From Hydrogenophaga sp. BPS33 (GTDB taxonomy: Bacteria > Pseudomonadota > Gammaproteobacteria > Burkholderiales > Burkholderiaceae_C), in contig NZ_CP044549.1 of the NCBI RefSeq assembly GCF_009859475.1, positions 4,650,001 through 4,714,000 of the forward strand: a stretch of 64,000 nt of DNA, given 5' to 3'. Below the pieces are notes generated by a model, which had not been told where the DNA came from, did no database searches, and saw nothing but the letters and a program-made list of their open reading frames with translations. Both the position numbers and the translations under genes were made by a program. This document shows positions 7,819 through 16,601 of this stretch, one piece after another. Each line of letters begins with the position of its first letter. Positions within the stretch are counted from its first letter, which is position 1.

Positions 7819-9075
7819 TCAGAGGCGCGAATACGCAAGCCCGGCGGCCACGCCGCCGAACAAGTCGCCTTCCACCAGCGGCACGCCTGCGAACGCCTGC
7901 TGCAGAGCCTGTTGAAACGGCCGCAATGCGGACGAGCCGCCGGTGAGGTAGATCGCATCCAGGCCGCTGCCCTGCAGACCGGCGCGCTGCACGCATTCGC
8001 GCGCGCATTGCACGGTGCGCGCCAGCAAGGCGTGCAGATGCTGCGCCATGTCGGCCGGGGCCAGGGTCGCGGCCAGCGCCGGCTCCACGTCGGCCAGGTC
8101 CACCACCGCCTCGGTGCCATCTTGAGAACAGCGGATCTTGGCCTGCTCCACCGCGTGCGCGATGCGGTGACCGTCGTGCTGTTGCAGCACCCGCATCAGG
8201 CGCTGGTGCAAGCGCGGATCGCTGTAGTTGGTGCGCAGCGCCTGGGCCTGTGCGATCGCGCGCGGCAGGTACAGCCATTGGATCAAGTGCCAGGTCGACA
8301 AGTCCATGAAAACACGGTGAGGTACCTCGCGGCCATCCGGGCCGTGGTGGCGGTAGCCCAGCAGCGGCATCACCCGCGCCAGGCTCAGGCGCTGGTCGAA
8401 ATCCGTGCCCCCGATGTGCACACCCGCCGTCGCCAGCACGTCCCGGCCCCGCTCGCTCTGCGCCATGCGCTGCGGCCCCAGCCGCACCACGGTGAAGTCC
8501 GACGTGCCGCCGCCCAGGTCGACCACCAGCACCACGTTCTCGCGGGTGAGTCGGCGCTCGAAGTCCAGCGCCGCGGCGATCGGCTCGAACTGGAACGACA
8601 CGTCGTCAAAACCCACGGCCAACGCCGCGTCGTGCAGCGACCGCTGGGCGCTCGCGTCGCGCGCGGGATCGTCGTCCACGAAATGCACCGGCCGCCCCAT
8701 CACCACGCGGCAAGGCGCCTGGCCCAGCGCCTGCGCTGCGCGCTCGCGCAACTGGTGCAGAAAGATCTCGACGATCTGCTGGAAGCTGACCTGCTGGTGG
8801 TTGACGACCGTGGATTCGTTCAGCAAGGGGCTGCCCAGCAGGCTCTTGAGCGAGCGCAGCAGACGCCCTTCGGTGCCGCCGAGGTAGTGCGCAACGGCAT
8901 CGCGTCCGAAGTGGGTGAGGCGGTCTTCGGCGTTGAAAAATACCGCGGTGGGCATCGAAGTGGCATCGCCTTCCAGCGGCAACAGCCGCGCGGCGCCACC
9001 GGGCGCGGCCCAGGACACGGCGGAGTTGGAGGTGCCGAAATCGATGCCGAGCATGCCGGCGGACGGAGATTGCAT
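7819..9075 (-). CDS. Hsp70 family protein, YegD-like
   Basis: A 418-residue actin-fold ATPase related to E. coli YegD. The phosphate-1 motif GIDFGTSNS is at the N-terminus, the phosphate-2 motif VDLGGGTSDF in the middle and the adenosine motif YLTGGSSALRP near the C-terminus. The chain ends after the nucleotide-binding domain, so the DnaK substrate-binding domain is absent. Start choice is weakly supported: ATGs at 9114, 9075 and 9054 all lack a good ribosome-binding site, and 9075 gives a typical N-terminus. It lies 69 bp upstream of ybhP on the same strand and may be cotranscribed. Confidence 0.88.
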   Translation of the reverse strand: MQSPSAGMLGIDFGTSNSAVSWAAPGGAARLLPLEGDATSMPTAVFFNAEDRLTHFGRDAVAHYLGGTEGRLLRSLKSLLGSPLLNESTVVNHQQVSFQQIVEIFLHQLRERAAQALGQAPCRVVMGRPVHFVDDDPARDASAQRSLHDAALAVGFDDVSFQFEPIAAALDFERRLTRENVVLVVDLGGGTSDFTVVRLGPQRMAQSERGRDVLATAGVHIGGTDFDQRLSLARVMPLLGYRHHGPDGREVPHRVFMDLSTWHLIQWLYLPRAIAQAQALRTNYSDPRLHQRLMRVLQQHDGHRIAHAVEQAKIRCSQDGTEAVVDLADVEPALAATLAPADMAQHLHALLARTVQCARECVQRAGLQGSGLDAIYLTGGSSALRPFQQALQQAFAGVPLVEGDLFGGVAAGLAYSRL

Positions 9076-9167
9076 GGGAAAGGGCGTGAAGAAAGAGAGA
9101 GGTGCCAACGGCATCCGCGTCAGCGACAGCGTTGGGGAGCGGGGATTCTGCCAGCGCGGCCGCGCCG

Positions 9168-9599
9168 TCAGCGTGCAGGCGGGCGCGGTGCCTTCTGGGC
9201 GATGCGGTCCCAGTCCCGCAGCGTTTGCATCAGCCGGTTTTTCGCGTCGGCGTGGCTGCTGCTGAAGAGCTTCGTCAGGTGCTTCTTCAGCGCCTCATCG
9301 GCGGGTGGCGCCCCCACGGCCTTGAGGCGGTCGATCACGAGCATCACGGTTTGAAAGCTGCCCGAGCGCATCGCCATCGACAAAGGCGTGCGGCCAAAGT
9401 CGTCGGCGACGTCCAGCACATCGGCACCGTGTTCGATCATGTACCTGACCAGGCCGGCCTTGCCGTGCGCGCAAGCCCAGTGCAAGGGCACCAGGCCGTC
9501 GTCCAGCCGCGCATTGAAATCGGCCTCGGGCGCCAGCAGCTCCGGTGCCAATGGCCAGCCGGAGGCCTTGATCATCTGCTGGGTTTTCCAATCGGTCAC
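9168..9599 (-). CDS. Small ankyrin-repeat protein
   Basis: A 143-residue protein with two or three ankyrin repeats, seen as DGLVPLHWACAHGKAGLVRY, then EHGADV, then FGRTPLSMAMRSG. A helical charged C-terminus follows. The GTG at 9599 is used because the reading upstream runs through non-family sequence; no strong ribosome-binding site is visible, so the start could instead be the ATG at 9575. No signal peptide is present. It lies between an exporter gene and an Hsp70-like gene on the same strand. Ankyrin repeats mediate protein binding; the partner is unknown. Confidence 0.75.
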   Translation of the reverse strand: MTDWKTQQMIKASGWPLAPELLAPEADFNARLDDGLVPLHWACAHGKAGLVRYMIEHGADVLDVADDFGRTPLSMAMRSGSFQTVMLVIDRLKAVGAPPADEALKKHLTKLFSSSHADAKNRLMQTLRDWDRIAQKAPRPPAR

Positions 9600-9654
9600 G
9601 TGCGTCCAGGGTGTGGTGTGGGGTGAGGGAGTGTACGCAGGCGGGCCACCGCGC

Positions 9655-10863
9655 TCACGCCACAGTCGGCGTGGCAGCGGTTTTCGCCCACCGGAAACAC
9701 CCCAGCGCGACCAGGGCCAACGCGAACTGCGTGACCGCACACGCCACCACCGGGTCGCGTCCGTAGCCCACCAGAAAGGTGCTCAACGCACCCATGGCCA
9801 TCTGGTTGAATCCATAGATGCCCGCAGCGGAGCCGGACATCGAGGGCACGACGCCCATGGCCCGGCCGAGTGCGGCCGGACCTGCGATGCCCGCGCCCAT
9901 GGTCATCGTGACGGTGATGCCCACCAGCCACGCTGGGTTGAGCCATCCCAAGCCGTACACCGCCACGAACAACACGGCCACGGCCATCTGCAGACCGACG
10001 CCAAGCGTCAGGAAGAACTCGGGCGGTCGTGTACCGGAGAGGCGGCGGGTCAGCAGGGTCCCCAGGCCGGCGCCCGCGATGGTGACGGCGGCAAACCAGC
10101 CGATGCTCTGGATGGGCAATCCCATCTGCTCGTGCACGATGTAGGAGACGGTCGCCAGGTAGGGAAACAGCACCGAGCTGCAGCATGCACCCCCCAGCGT
10201 GAAGCCCGCGAAGCGCCGGTTGAACAGCAACTGGGCGTAGCCATTGGTGAGGGCGCCCAATTGCAAGGTCCTCTGCTGGACATTGGTTTCGGGCAGGCGC
10301 CAGACCGACAGCCCCAGGGCAGCGCAACCAAATATCACCAGAAACACGTAGATCGCGCGCCAGCCGAAGTCGCTCGCGAGGTACGACCCCAGGATCGGCG
10401 CGAGCCCCGGCCCCACCAGCGCCAGCAGGTTGAGCAACGCGAGGTCCTTGGTGACACGCGCCGGCGTCGCCGTGTCCCGCACGATGGCACGCCCCAGAGA
10501 GAGCCCTGCAGCGCCACCCAGCGCTTGCAACAGGCGCGCCGCCGAGAGCACCTCGACAGTGGTTGCGAACAAGGCCACCAGGCTCGCCGACAGGTAGATG
10601 CCCAGCCCCAGCAGCAGCGCCGGGCGGCGGCCGGTCACGTCCGAGACGGGGCCGTAAATCAGTTGCCCCACCGCCAGCCCCACCATGTACAGCGTGATGG
10701 TCTGCTGCATGCTCGATGCCGAAGCGCCGAGCGCCTGCCCGGCCAGGGTCAACGCAGGCACGAAGATGTGCATGGCCATGGTGCCGCTCAAGGTCACCAG
10801 CACCAGCAACCACAGCGGTGCGGCCGGCGTGGATCCGATCGGAGAGGCGGCCGAGGCACTCAT
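9655..10863 (-). CDS. Bcr/CflA-type multidrug efflux MFS transporter
   Basis: A 402-residue major-facilitator protein with about 12 hydrophobic segments. The family region after TM2 is clear (GQLIYGPVSDVTGRRP), followed by a helix with RLLQALGGAAGLSLGRAIVRD, as in Bcr/CflA drug:proton antiporters. The ATG abuts the stop of the upstream MarR gene with no gap (TAG-ATG), so the two form an operon. The MarR protein is the probable repressor. Substrates cannot be predicted from sequence alone. Confidence 0.93.
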   Translation of the reverse strand: MSASAASPIGSTPAAPLWLLVLVTLSGTMAMHIFVPALTLAGQALGASASSMQQTITLYMVGLAVGQLIYGPVSDVTGRRPALLLGLGIYLSASLVALFATTVEVLSAARLLQALGGAAGLSLGRAIVRDTATPARVTKDLALLNLLALVGPGLAPILGSYLASDFGWRAIYVFLVIFGCAALGLSVWRLPETNVQQRTLQLGALTNGYAQLLFNRRFAGFTLGGACCSSVLFPYLATVSYIVHEQMGLPIQSIGWFAAVTIAGAGLGTLLTRRLSGTRPPEFFLTLGVGLQMAVAVLFVAVYGLGWLNPAWLVGITVTMTMGAGIAGPAALGRAMGVVPSMSGSAAGIYGFNQMAMGALSTFLVGYGRDPVVACAVTQFALALVALGCFRWAKTAATPTVA

Positions 10864-11361
10864 CTAGGGGCAGTTGCCATGGCTGTCATGTTGATGGAGC
10901 GCTTCGAAGCGGCCCGCGATCTTCTCCAGCGTGCGACGCGTCACCGCCAGTTCCTCGGCGCTGAGACCTTCGAGGATCAAGCGCTCGATCTCCAGGCTCC
11001 TGGCCAGAATCTGCGAGGCGACTTCGCGGCCCGATGGCGTCAATCCGATGCATTTCGCACGCCGATCGGCGGGATCGGGTTCCCAGTCCACGTAGCCGGC
11101 ATCGCGCAACTGCGAAAGCACGCGCACCAGCGAAGACGTGTCCAGATGAAGGGTCTGCGCCATGTCCTTCTGGCGCATGTGCGCCCCGTCCTGCGCGTAG
11201 AGCGCCAGCAGAGGCATTCGGGTGGCGTCGGACAGACCGAGGGTCTTGAAACTCAGATCAACCTGTCGGCGCCATTGGCGGTACACACCGCCCAGAAGCA
11301 AGCCGAACCGGGAACGCGCTCGGGAAACATCGCTTTCAGGCACATCCGAATTGGTTTGCAT
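10864..11361 (-). CDS. MarR family transcriptional regulator
   Basis: A 165-residue winged-helix regulator. It shows the MarR recognition-helix and wing region (MRQKDMAQTLHLDTSSLVRV, then VDWEPDPADRRAKCIGLT). It is translationally linked to the Bcr/CflA exporter, a usual arrangement in which the regulator represses its own operon until a phenolic or drug ligand binds. The start is the ATG with GGGAGA nine bases upstream; an ATG at 11370 would sit directly on that site. No clear operator dyad was found in the upstream gap. Confidence 0.92.
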   Translation of the reverse strand: MQTNSDVPESDVSRARSRFGLLLGGVYRQWRRQVDLSFKTLGLSDATRMPLLALYAQDGAHMRQKDMAQTLHLDTSSLVRVLSQLRDAGYVDWEPDPADRRAKCIGLTPSGREVASQILARSLEIERLILEGLSAEELAVTRRTLEKIAGRFEALHQHDSHGNCP

Positions 11362-11487
11362 GCCAAGCATTCTCCCGCATCGGGGAAGAGTGGGCCTCGA
11401 AACCAAGGGGAAACCCTAGGCTGCAACCGGGCATCGTGTCGGCGCGGGGCCCACTGCGCGTGTGGCGCCCCGCGTGAATCGCGGCGT

Positions 11488-11508
11488 GGGGCTGACTGGT
11501 CCAGCCCC
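11488..11508. repeat. Hairpin downstream of the catabolic operon
   Basis: GGGGCTG and CAGCCCC form a perfect 7-bp stem with a 7-nt loop, located 26 bp beyond the stop of the last minus-strand catabolic gene. A run of seven A lies nearby (11518-11525), but on the minus strand it falls before the hairpin, so this is not a textbook intrinsic terminator. It may still end the operon or separate it from the MarR promoter. Confidence 0.35.
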
Positions 11509-11533
11509 TTGCTCTCACAAAAAAACAGGATGT

Positions 11534-12322
11534 TTACAGCGTCAGCGAGGCCGTGCCGATGCCCGGAAATTCCACCGTCACGGCCTGGCCTTCGGGCACT
11601 TCCAGCACACCGCACCAGGTGCCGGTGCTGACCACGGTGCCTGCGGCCATCGACGCGCCGTGGCGTGTGGCGTGGCGCATCCACGCGGGCAACACCCAGG
11701 CCGGGTCACCAATGCCCAAGGAGCCGCGAAAGGTCTGCACGGCGGCATCGCCGATGCGCACGCGACAGTCCTGCTGGCTCCATGCGCGCGCCGAAAAGGG
11801 CACGAAGTCGCCCAATACCAAGGCACCGTGCATCAGCAGGTCGGCCTGCTTGAGCAGGAGCGGCGCCTCACGCCCGCCGCGCCAGCGCGAGTCGAGCAAC
11901 TCGATCGACACGCACATGCCGTCCAGCAGCGTCCAGGCGTCTTCCAGACCGATCCGTTGCGCTTCCTTGGGCGACACCTCGCGGCCGACACGCAAGGCCA
12001 CTTCGGCTTCGAACAGGCGGTGGCCCAAGCGCAGATCGCCCACGTCGGAGCCGCTTTTCCTGACACCTCTGGCGGGCAGCGGCGCGTGCTTCGACACATC
12101 CACACGCGTGGGCGCGCCGGACTTCCAGTGCATCGGACAGGCACCCGGCGATGCACCGAGTGCCGCGAGCAGGCAGTCTTGCGCGGCATACGCCTGCTCT
12201 TCCGTGTGGAGGAGCCCCTGATGGGCCTGGTCGTCCGCCAGAGGCCCGCCCTGGTGCACGCGCAGCAGGCTCTGCACGACCGTGTCGACGGTGTCCATGG
12301 CGCCGGTCTGAATGGGGGTCAT
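11534..12322 (-). CDS. FAH-fold 2-keto-4-pentenoate hydratase-like enzyme
   Basis: A 262-residue protein of the fumarylacetoacetase/MhpD-type hydratase superfamily. The block RLFEAEVALRVGREV carries the acidic metal-binding pattern of this fold, and the C-terminal half has the expected beta-rich core (GTVVSTGTWCG). Relatives hydrate 2-hydroxypenta-2,4-dienoates or cleave or dehydrate 2-keto-3-deoxy acids. The start ATG overlaps the stop of the upstream dehydratase (ATGA). Next to an IlvD/Edd dehydratase and an aldehyde dehydrogenase it could process the 2-keto-3-deoxy acid product; the precise reaction is inference. Confidence 0.75.
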   Translation of the reverse strand: MTPIQTGAMDTVDTVVQSLLRVHQGGPLADDQAHQGLLHTEEQAYAAQDCLLAALGASPGACPMHWKSGAPTRVDVSKHAPLPARGVRKSGSDVGDLRLGHRLFEAEVALRVGREVSPKEAQRIGLEDAWTLLDGMCVSIELLDSRWRGGREAPLLLKQADLLMHGALVLGDFVPFSARAWSQQDCRVRIGDAAVQTFRGSLGIGDPAWVLPAWMRHATRHGASMAAGTVVSTGTWCGVLEVPEGQAVTVEFPGIGTASLTL

Positions 12323-14040
12323 AGCTGGGGCTCGCGCGTCGGCGCGCCCGGGAGAAGAAAGGGAAAGTCGCAGCCTTCGCTGGCCTGGCTCACGTGGTCG
12401 TGGAACAGGCGACCCCAACCGCGCTGAATCGGCGGCTCGGGCATGACCCAGGCGGCGCGCCGGCGTGTGAGCTCTTCGTCGCTCACGTCGAGGTGGATGC
12501 GTTGGGCATCGACGTCGAGTTCGATGAAGTCACCGTCCTCAACCAGCGCCAACGGACCACCCACCGCGGACTCGGGGGTGACGTGCAGCACGACGGTGCC
12601 GAAGTGCGTGCCGCTCATGCGCGCATCGGAAATGCGCAGCATGTCGCGCACGCCTTGTTGCAGCAGCTTTTGTGGGATGGGCAACATGCCCCACTCCGGC
12701 ATGCCCGGCACGCCACGCGGCCCGGCCGAGCGCAGCACCAGCACGGTGTCGGCGTCAACATCGAGCGTCGGGTCGTCGATGCGCGCGGTCATGTCGTCGT
12801 AGTTCTGGAACACCAGCGCGCGGCCACGGTGCTTCAGGCGCGCCGGATCGGCGGCCGAGCGCTTGATCACACAGCCATCCGGCGCGAGATTGCCGCGCAG
12901 AATCACCAGGCCGCCTTTGTCCTTGACCGGTTGGTCCATGGGCCGGATAACGTCCGGGTGGTAGACCTGCGCACCATCGATCGCCTGGCCCAGCGTCATG
13001 CCCGAGACGGTGGGCACCGACAGATCGAGCACGTCGCGCATCATGCTGAGCAAGCCGCGCACGCCGCCGGCTTCGAAGAAATCTTCCATCAGGTAGTCGC
13101 CCGAGGGCTTGAGGTTCACCAGCACGGGCACGCGGTCGGCAAACGGCTCGAAGTCGCTCAACGACAGGGGAATGCCCGCGCGCCGCGCCATGGCGATGAG
13201 GTGGATCATGGCGTTGGTGGAACCGCCGAGCGCCATCAACACCGCCAGCGCGTTGTCGAAAGCCTTTCGCGTGAGGATGGCGCTGGGCCGCAGGTCTTCC
13301 CACACCATGTCCACGATGCGCCGCCCACTGAGCGAGGCCATCTGCGCGTGGCGCGAGTCGGGCGCTGGAATGGCGGCGGCGCCGGGCAAGGTCATGCCCA
13401 ACACCTCGGCCAGCGAGGTCATGGTGGCGGCCGTGCCCATGGTCATGCAGTGGCCGGGCGATCGCGAGCTGGCCAGCTCGCTTTCGACGAAGTCGGCGTG
13501 GCTGAGCTGCCCCGCCTTGTATTCCATGAACAGCTTGCTCGTGTCCGTGCCGCTGCCCAGCGGTTGACCACGCCAGCGGCCGGAGAGCATCGGCCCGGAG
13601 GGCACGAAGATGGCCGGCAGGTCCATCGACATGGCGCCCATCAGCAGGGCTGGCGTGGTCTTGTCGCAACCGCCCATGAGCACCACGCCATCGATCGGGT
13701 GGGCGCGCAGCATCTCTTCCACCTCCATGGCGAGCATGTTGCGGTACAGCAGCGCCGAGGGCTTGATGTAGGGCTCACCCAGAGACATGACGGGCACTTC
13801 CACCGGGAAGCCGCCGGCTTGCCACACGCCCTCCTTCACGTGTTGCGCGCGTTCGCGGAAATGCCCGTGGCACGGATTCAGATCGCTCCAGGTGCTGAAA
13901 ATCCCGATGACGGGTTTGCCCTCGTAGTCCTGACGCGGGTGCCCGGCTTGCGCGGCGCGCTGCCGGTGCACCGAGCCCATGCGCGTGGGCGCGGCGTACC
14001 AGCGGGCGCTGCGCAACTCGTTCGGCTGGCGGCGCGTCAT
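12319..14040 (-). CDS. IlvD/Edd family dehydratase (sugar-acid type)
   Basis: A 573-residue dehydratase with the three iron-sulfur-cluster cysteines at C57 (NPCHGH), C125 (GGCDKTTP, also giving the Asp and Lys of the Mg site) and C198 (PGHCMTMG). Spacing and length fit the [2Fe-2S] pentonate/hexonate dehydratase branch (L-arabinonate, D-xylonate, D-galactonate) better than branched-chain dihydroxy-acid dehydratase. It removes water from an aldonate to give a 2-keto-3-deoxy acid. It is 6 bp from the aldehyde dehydrogenase upstream and overlaps the FAH-fold gene downstream. It is a catabolic copy rather than the biosynthetic ilvD (inference from context). Confidence 0.88.
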   Translation of the reverse strand: MTRRQPNELRSARWYAAPTRMGSVHRQRAAQAGHPRQDYEGKPVIGIFSTWSDLNPCHGHFRERAQHVKEGVWQAGGFPVEVPVMSLGEPYIKPSALLYRNMLAMEVEEMLRAHPIDGVVLMGGCDKTTPALLMGAMSMDLPAIFVPSGPMLSGRWRGQPLGSGTDTSKLFMEYKAGQLSHADFVESELASSRSPGHCMTMGTAATMTSLAEVLGMTLPGAAAIPAPDSRHAQMASLSGRRIVDMVWEDLRPSAILTRKAFDNALAVLMALGGSTNAMIHLIAMARRAGIPLSLSDFEPFADRVPVLVNLKPSGDYLMEDFFEAGGVRGLLSMMRDVLDLSVPTVSGMTLGQAIDGAQVYHPDVIRPMDQPVKDKGGLVILRGNLAPDGCVIKRSAADPARLKHRGRALVFQNYDDMTARIDDPTLDVDADTVLVLRSAGPRGVPGMPEWGMLPIPQKLLQQGVRDMLRISDARMSGTHFGTVVLHVTPESAVGGPLALVEDGDFIELDVDAQRIHLDVSDEELTRRRAAWVMPEPPIQRGWGRLFHDHVSQASEGCDFPFLLPGAPTREPQL

Positions 14041-14046
14041 GGGCCG

Positions 14047-15471
14047 CTATTCCGGAAAGCCGAGGAGCGCCTTCACCTCGAGATACTCTTCGAACCCGGC
14101 CACGCCGAACTCACGCCCGTTGCCCGACTGTTTGTAGCCACCGAACGGCAGGCTGCGGTCGAACGGCGCGCCGTTGAGGTAGACCCGACCGGCCCGGATG
14201 CGGTTGGCCACCCCACGCGCGCGCGCCAGGTCCTTCGACTGCACGAAGCCCGCCAGGCCAAACGGCGTGTCGTTGGCGATGGCCACGGCTTCGTCCTCGC
14301 TGTCGTAACTGATGATGGACAGCACCGGGCCGAAGATTTCTTCGCGCGCAATGCGCATGTCGGGCGTCACATCACCGAACACCGTGGGGCGCACGAAGTA
14401 CCCGCGCGCCTGCTCGGCGGGGCGGCCGGTGCCGCCGGCCACCAGCGTGGCGCCTTCGTCCAGGCCCGACTGGATCAGGTCCTGCACCTTGGCCACCTGG
14501 GCCGGGCTCACCAGAGGGCCCATGGTCGACGCCGGGTCCAGCGGGTCGCCCAGCCGGATGCTGGCCACCGCCTCGCGCGCCGCCGCGAAGGCGGTCTCGC
14601 GTTGTGCGCGCGGAATCAACATGCGCGTGGGCGACTGGCAGTTCTGGCCGGCATTGGTGTTGCAGGCGTGCACCCCCGCGATCACGGCGGCTCTCACATC
14701 GGCGTCGTCCAGGATGATGTTGGCGGACTTGCCACCCAGTTCCTGCGCCACGCGCTTCACGCTGTCGGCCGCGAGCTTGGCCACCTTCACGCCAGCCGCG
14801 GTCGAGCCGGTGAAGGACACCATGTCGATCTCGGGATGGGACGCGATGGCTTCGCCCACGGTCGGGCCATCGCCATTGACCAGGTTGAACACACCCGGTG
14901 GCAAGCCGGCGTCGTGCACGATTTCGGCAAACAGCATGGCGCTCAGGGGCGCGATCTCGCTCGGTTTGAGCACCACGGTGCAACCGGTCGCCAGCGCGGG
15001 CGCGACTTTCGACGCGACCTGGTTCAGCGGCCAGTTCCACGGTGTGATCAGCCCGCAAACGCCGATGGGCTCGTGCCGCACGATGCCGGGGCCCATGCGC
15101 TCTTCGAACTTGTAGTCCGCCAGCACGCGCAAGGCCTCTTCGAAATGGAACAAGGCCACGGTGGCCTGGCGTTCGGTCGAGAACGTGATGGGCGAACCCA
15201 TCTCCAGCGTCATCATGCGCGCGAGCTCGGGCAGGCGCGCGCGAAAGCCGTCGATGATGCGCTGCAGGTAGCCCAGGCGCTCTTCGACACGCACGGTGGA
15301 ATAGGACGCGAAGGCCCGGCGTGCGGCTTTCGCCGCACGGTCGACGTCCTCGCGCGAACCCAGGCTGATCTCGGCGAACGCCTCTTCCGTGGCGGGGTTG
15401 ATGACCGGAATAGGCGACGGGGTGACCGGGTCGACCCAGGCCCCGTCGATGTAGAACTTCAGACTTTGCAT
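14047..15471 (-). CDS. NAD(P)-dependent aldehyde dehydrogenase
   Basis: A 474-residue ALDH-superfamily enzyme with all key residues: Asn146 in TPWNWPLN, the cofactor Lys in VVLKPSE (169), FTGSTAAG, general base Glu244 (QELGGKS) and nucleophile Cys278 (NAGQNCQS). EEIFGPVL and the FGGYKQSGNGRE tail are also intact. It oxidises an aldehyde to the acid in the cytoplasm. Lying directly upstream of an IlvD/Edd dehydratase, it could act on a semialdehyde from a sugar-acid pathway, or on an aldehyde feeding the acyl-CoA ligase encoded upstream in the same operon. Confidence 0.9.
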   Translation of the reverse strand: MQSLKFYIDGAWVDPVTPSPIPVINPATEEAFAEISLGSREDVDRAAKAARRAFASYSTVRVEERLGYLQRIIDGFRARLPELARMMTLEMGSPITFSTERQATVALFHFEEALRVLADYKFEERMGPGIVRHEPIGVCGLITPWNWPLNQVASKVAPALATGCTVVLKPSEIAPLSAMLFAEIVHDAGLPPGVFNLVNGDGPTVGEAIASHPEIDMVSFTGSTAAGVKVAKLAADSVKRVAQELGGKSANIILDDADVRAAVIAGVHACNTNAGQNCQSPTRMLIPRAQRETAFAAAREAVASIRLGDPLDPASTMGPLVSPAQVAKVQDLIQSGLDEGATLVAGGTGRPAEQARGYFVRPTVFGDVTPDMRIAREEIFGPVLSIISYDSEDEAVAIANDTPFGLAGFVQSKDLARARGVANRIRAGRVYLNGAPFDRSLPFGGYKQSGNGREFGVAGFEEYLEVKALLGFPE

Positions 15472-15486
15472 GGGATGGCGGTGGGC

Positions 15487-16479
15487 TCAGTCCAGGGAGA
15501 TCTTGGCCGACTGCGCCACTTGCTTCCACTTGCCAGCCTCGCTGCGCATGAGCTCCTGCAGTTGCGCGGGCGTGCCGCCCAGCGCTGTCATGCCCAGCGA
15601 TGCCAGCTTGGCCTTGCCCTCGGCCGACGCGGTGTACTTGTTGATCTCGCTGTTGAGCGACTGGACGATCGCTGGCGACAGGCCGGCCGGGCCGACCATG
15701 GCACTCCACACCGTGGCTTCCAGGGGCACGCCTTGCTCGTTGGCGGTGGGCACGTTCGGCAGACCGGCGAAGCGGGTCTTCGAGGTGAACGCCAGCGCCT
15801 TGAGCTTGCCGGCCTGTACGTGCTGAATCTGCGAGGTCACCGGCACCGAGACCGCCTGTACCGTCCCGGCCAAGGTGTCGGCCAGCGCGGGCGTGTCGCC
15901 CTTGTACGGCACGGACCTGAACTTGCCGCCGCCGTTGACGCTCAGGAACTCGATGGCCAAGTGTCCGATCGTGCCATTGCCAGGGTGCGCCATCAGCAGG
16001 GGATCGGTCGACGATTTGCTCAGGGCGACGAATTCCGCGAGGTTGTTCGCCTTCACCGAGGGATTTACCGAAATCAGCAGCGGTATTTCACCGACCAGCG
16101 CGATCGGGGTGAGGTCTTTCTCCGGATCGAAAGGCATGGACGTGAACAGCGCCTTGTTGTTCGCCAGCGGCCCCGAGGTCCCCAGGCCCAGGATGTACCC
16201 ATCGGGCGCCGCTTTGGCGACGAAGTCGACCCCGATGTTGCCGCTCGCGCCGGCGCGGTTCTCCACGATGAATTGCTGGCCATAGTGCTGCGTCAGGTGC
16301 AAGGCCAGTTGCCGGGCCACGAGGTCCGAACTGCCACCCGGCGCAAACGACGCGATGATGCGCACCGGCTTGTTGGGCCAGGGGCTTTGCGCCTGGGCAG
16401 CGCCCTGGAACGACAGGATCGCGCCGGCCGCGATGGCCAGGGCAAGGGAGAAAGGGCGAAGGATGCGGGTCGTGTTCAT
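15487..16479 (-). CDS. Bug/TctC-type periplasmic binding protein
   Basis: A 330-residue extracytoplasmic solute receptor of the Bug (tripartite tricarboxylate transporter) family. An N-terminal signal peptide of about 30 residues ends at AQAQ. The mature part begins WPNKPVRIIASFAPGGSSD, followed by GASGNIG and AAPDGY, all hallmarks of the family, which binds carboxylates. GGAGAC before the ATG supports the start. No TctA/TctB membrane subunits are encoded nearby, as is common for the expanded Bug families of Comamonadaceae. It probably captures the carboxylic acid degraded by this operon (inference). Confidence 0.92.
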   Translation of the reverse strand: MNTTRILRPFSLALAIAAGAILSFQGAAQAQSPWPNKPVRIIASFAPGGSSDLVARQLALHLTQHYGQQFIVENRAGASGNIGVDFVAKAAPDGYILGLGTSGPLANNKALFTSMPFDPEKDLTPIALVGEIPLLISVNPSVKANNLAEFVALSKSSTDPLLMAHPGNGTIGHLAIEFLSVNGGGKFRSVPYKGDTPALADTLAGTVQAVSVPVTSQIQHVQAGKLKALAFTSKTRFAGLPNVPTANEQGVPLEATVWSAMVGPAGLSPAIVQSLNSEINKYTASAEGKAKLASLGMTALGGTPAQLQELMRSEAGKWKQVAQSAKISLD

Positions 16480-16601
16480 CGTTGTCTCCGTAAAAAACCT
16501 GTTTGCGCAGTTTCGGCACAAAGCGCAGCCGCCACAACCGGATGTTTCCGAGTTTCCGAGGCGCGAAACTTCGCCGCCCCCCCGCCCGGCACACTGGCGC
16601 C

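Noticed and set aside
12319..14040. Naming the IlvD/Edd gene ilvD
   Set aside because: The catabolic context and Cys spacing favour a sugar-acid dehydratase rather than branched-chain amino-acid synthesis.
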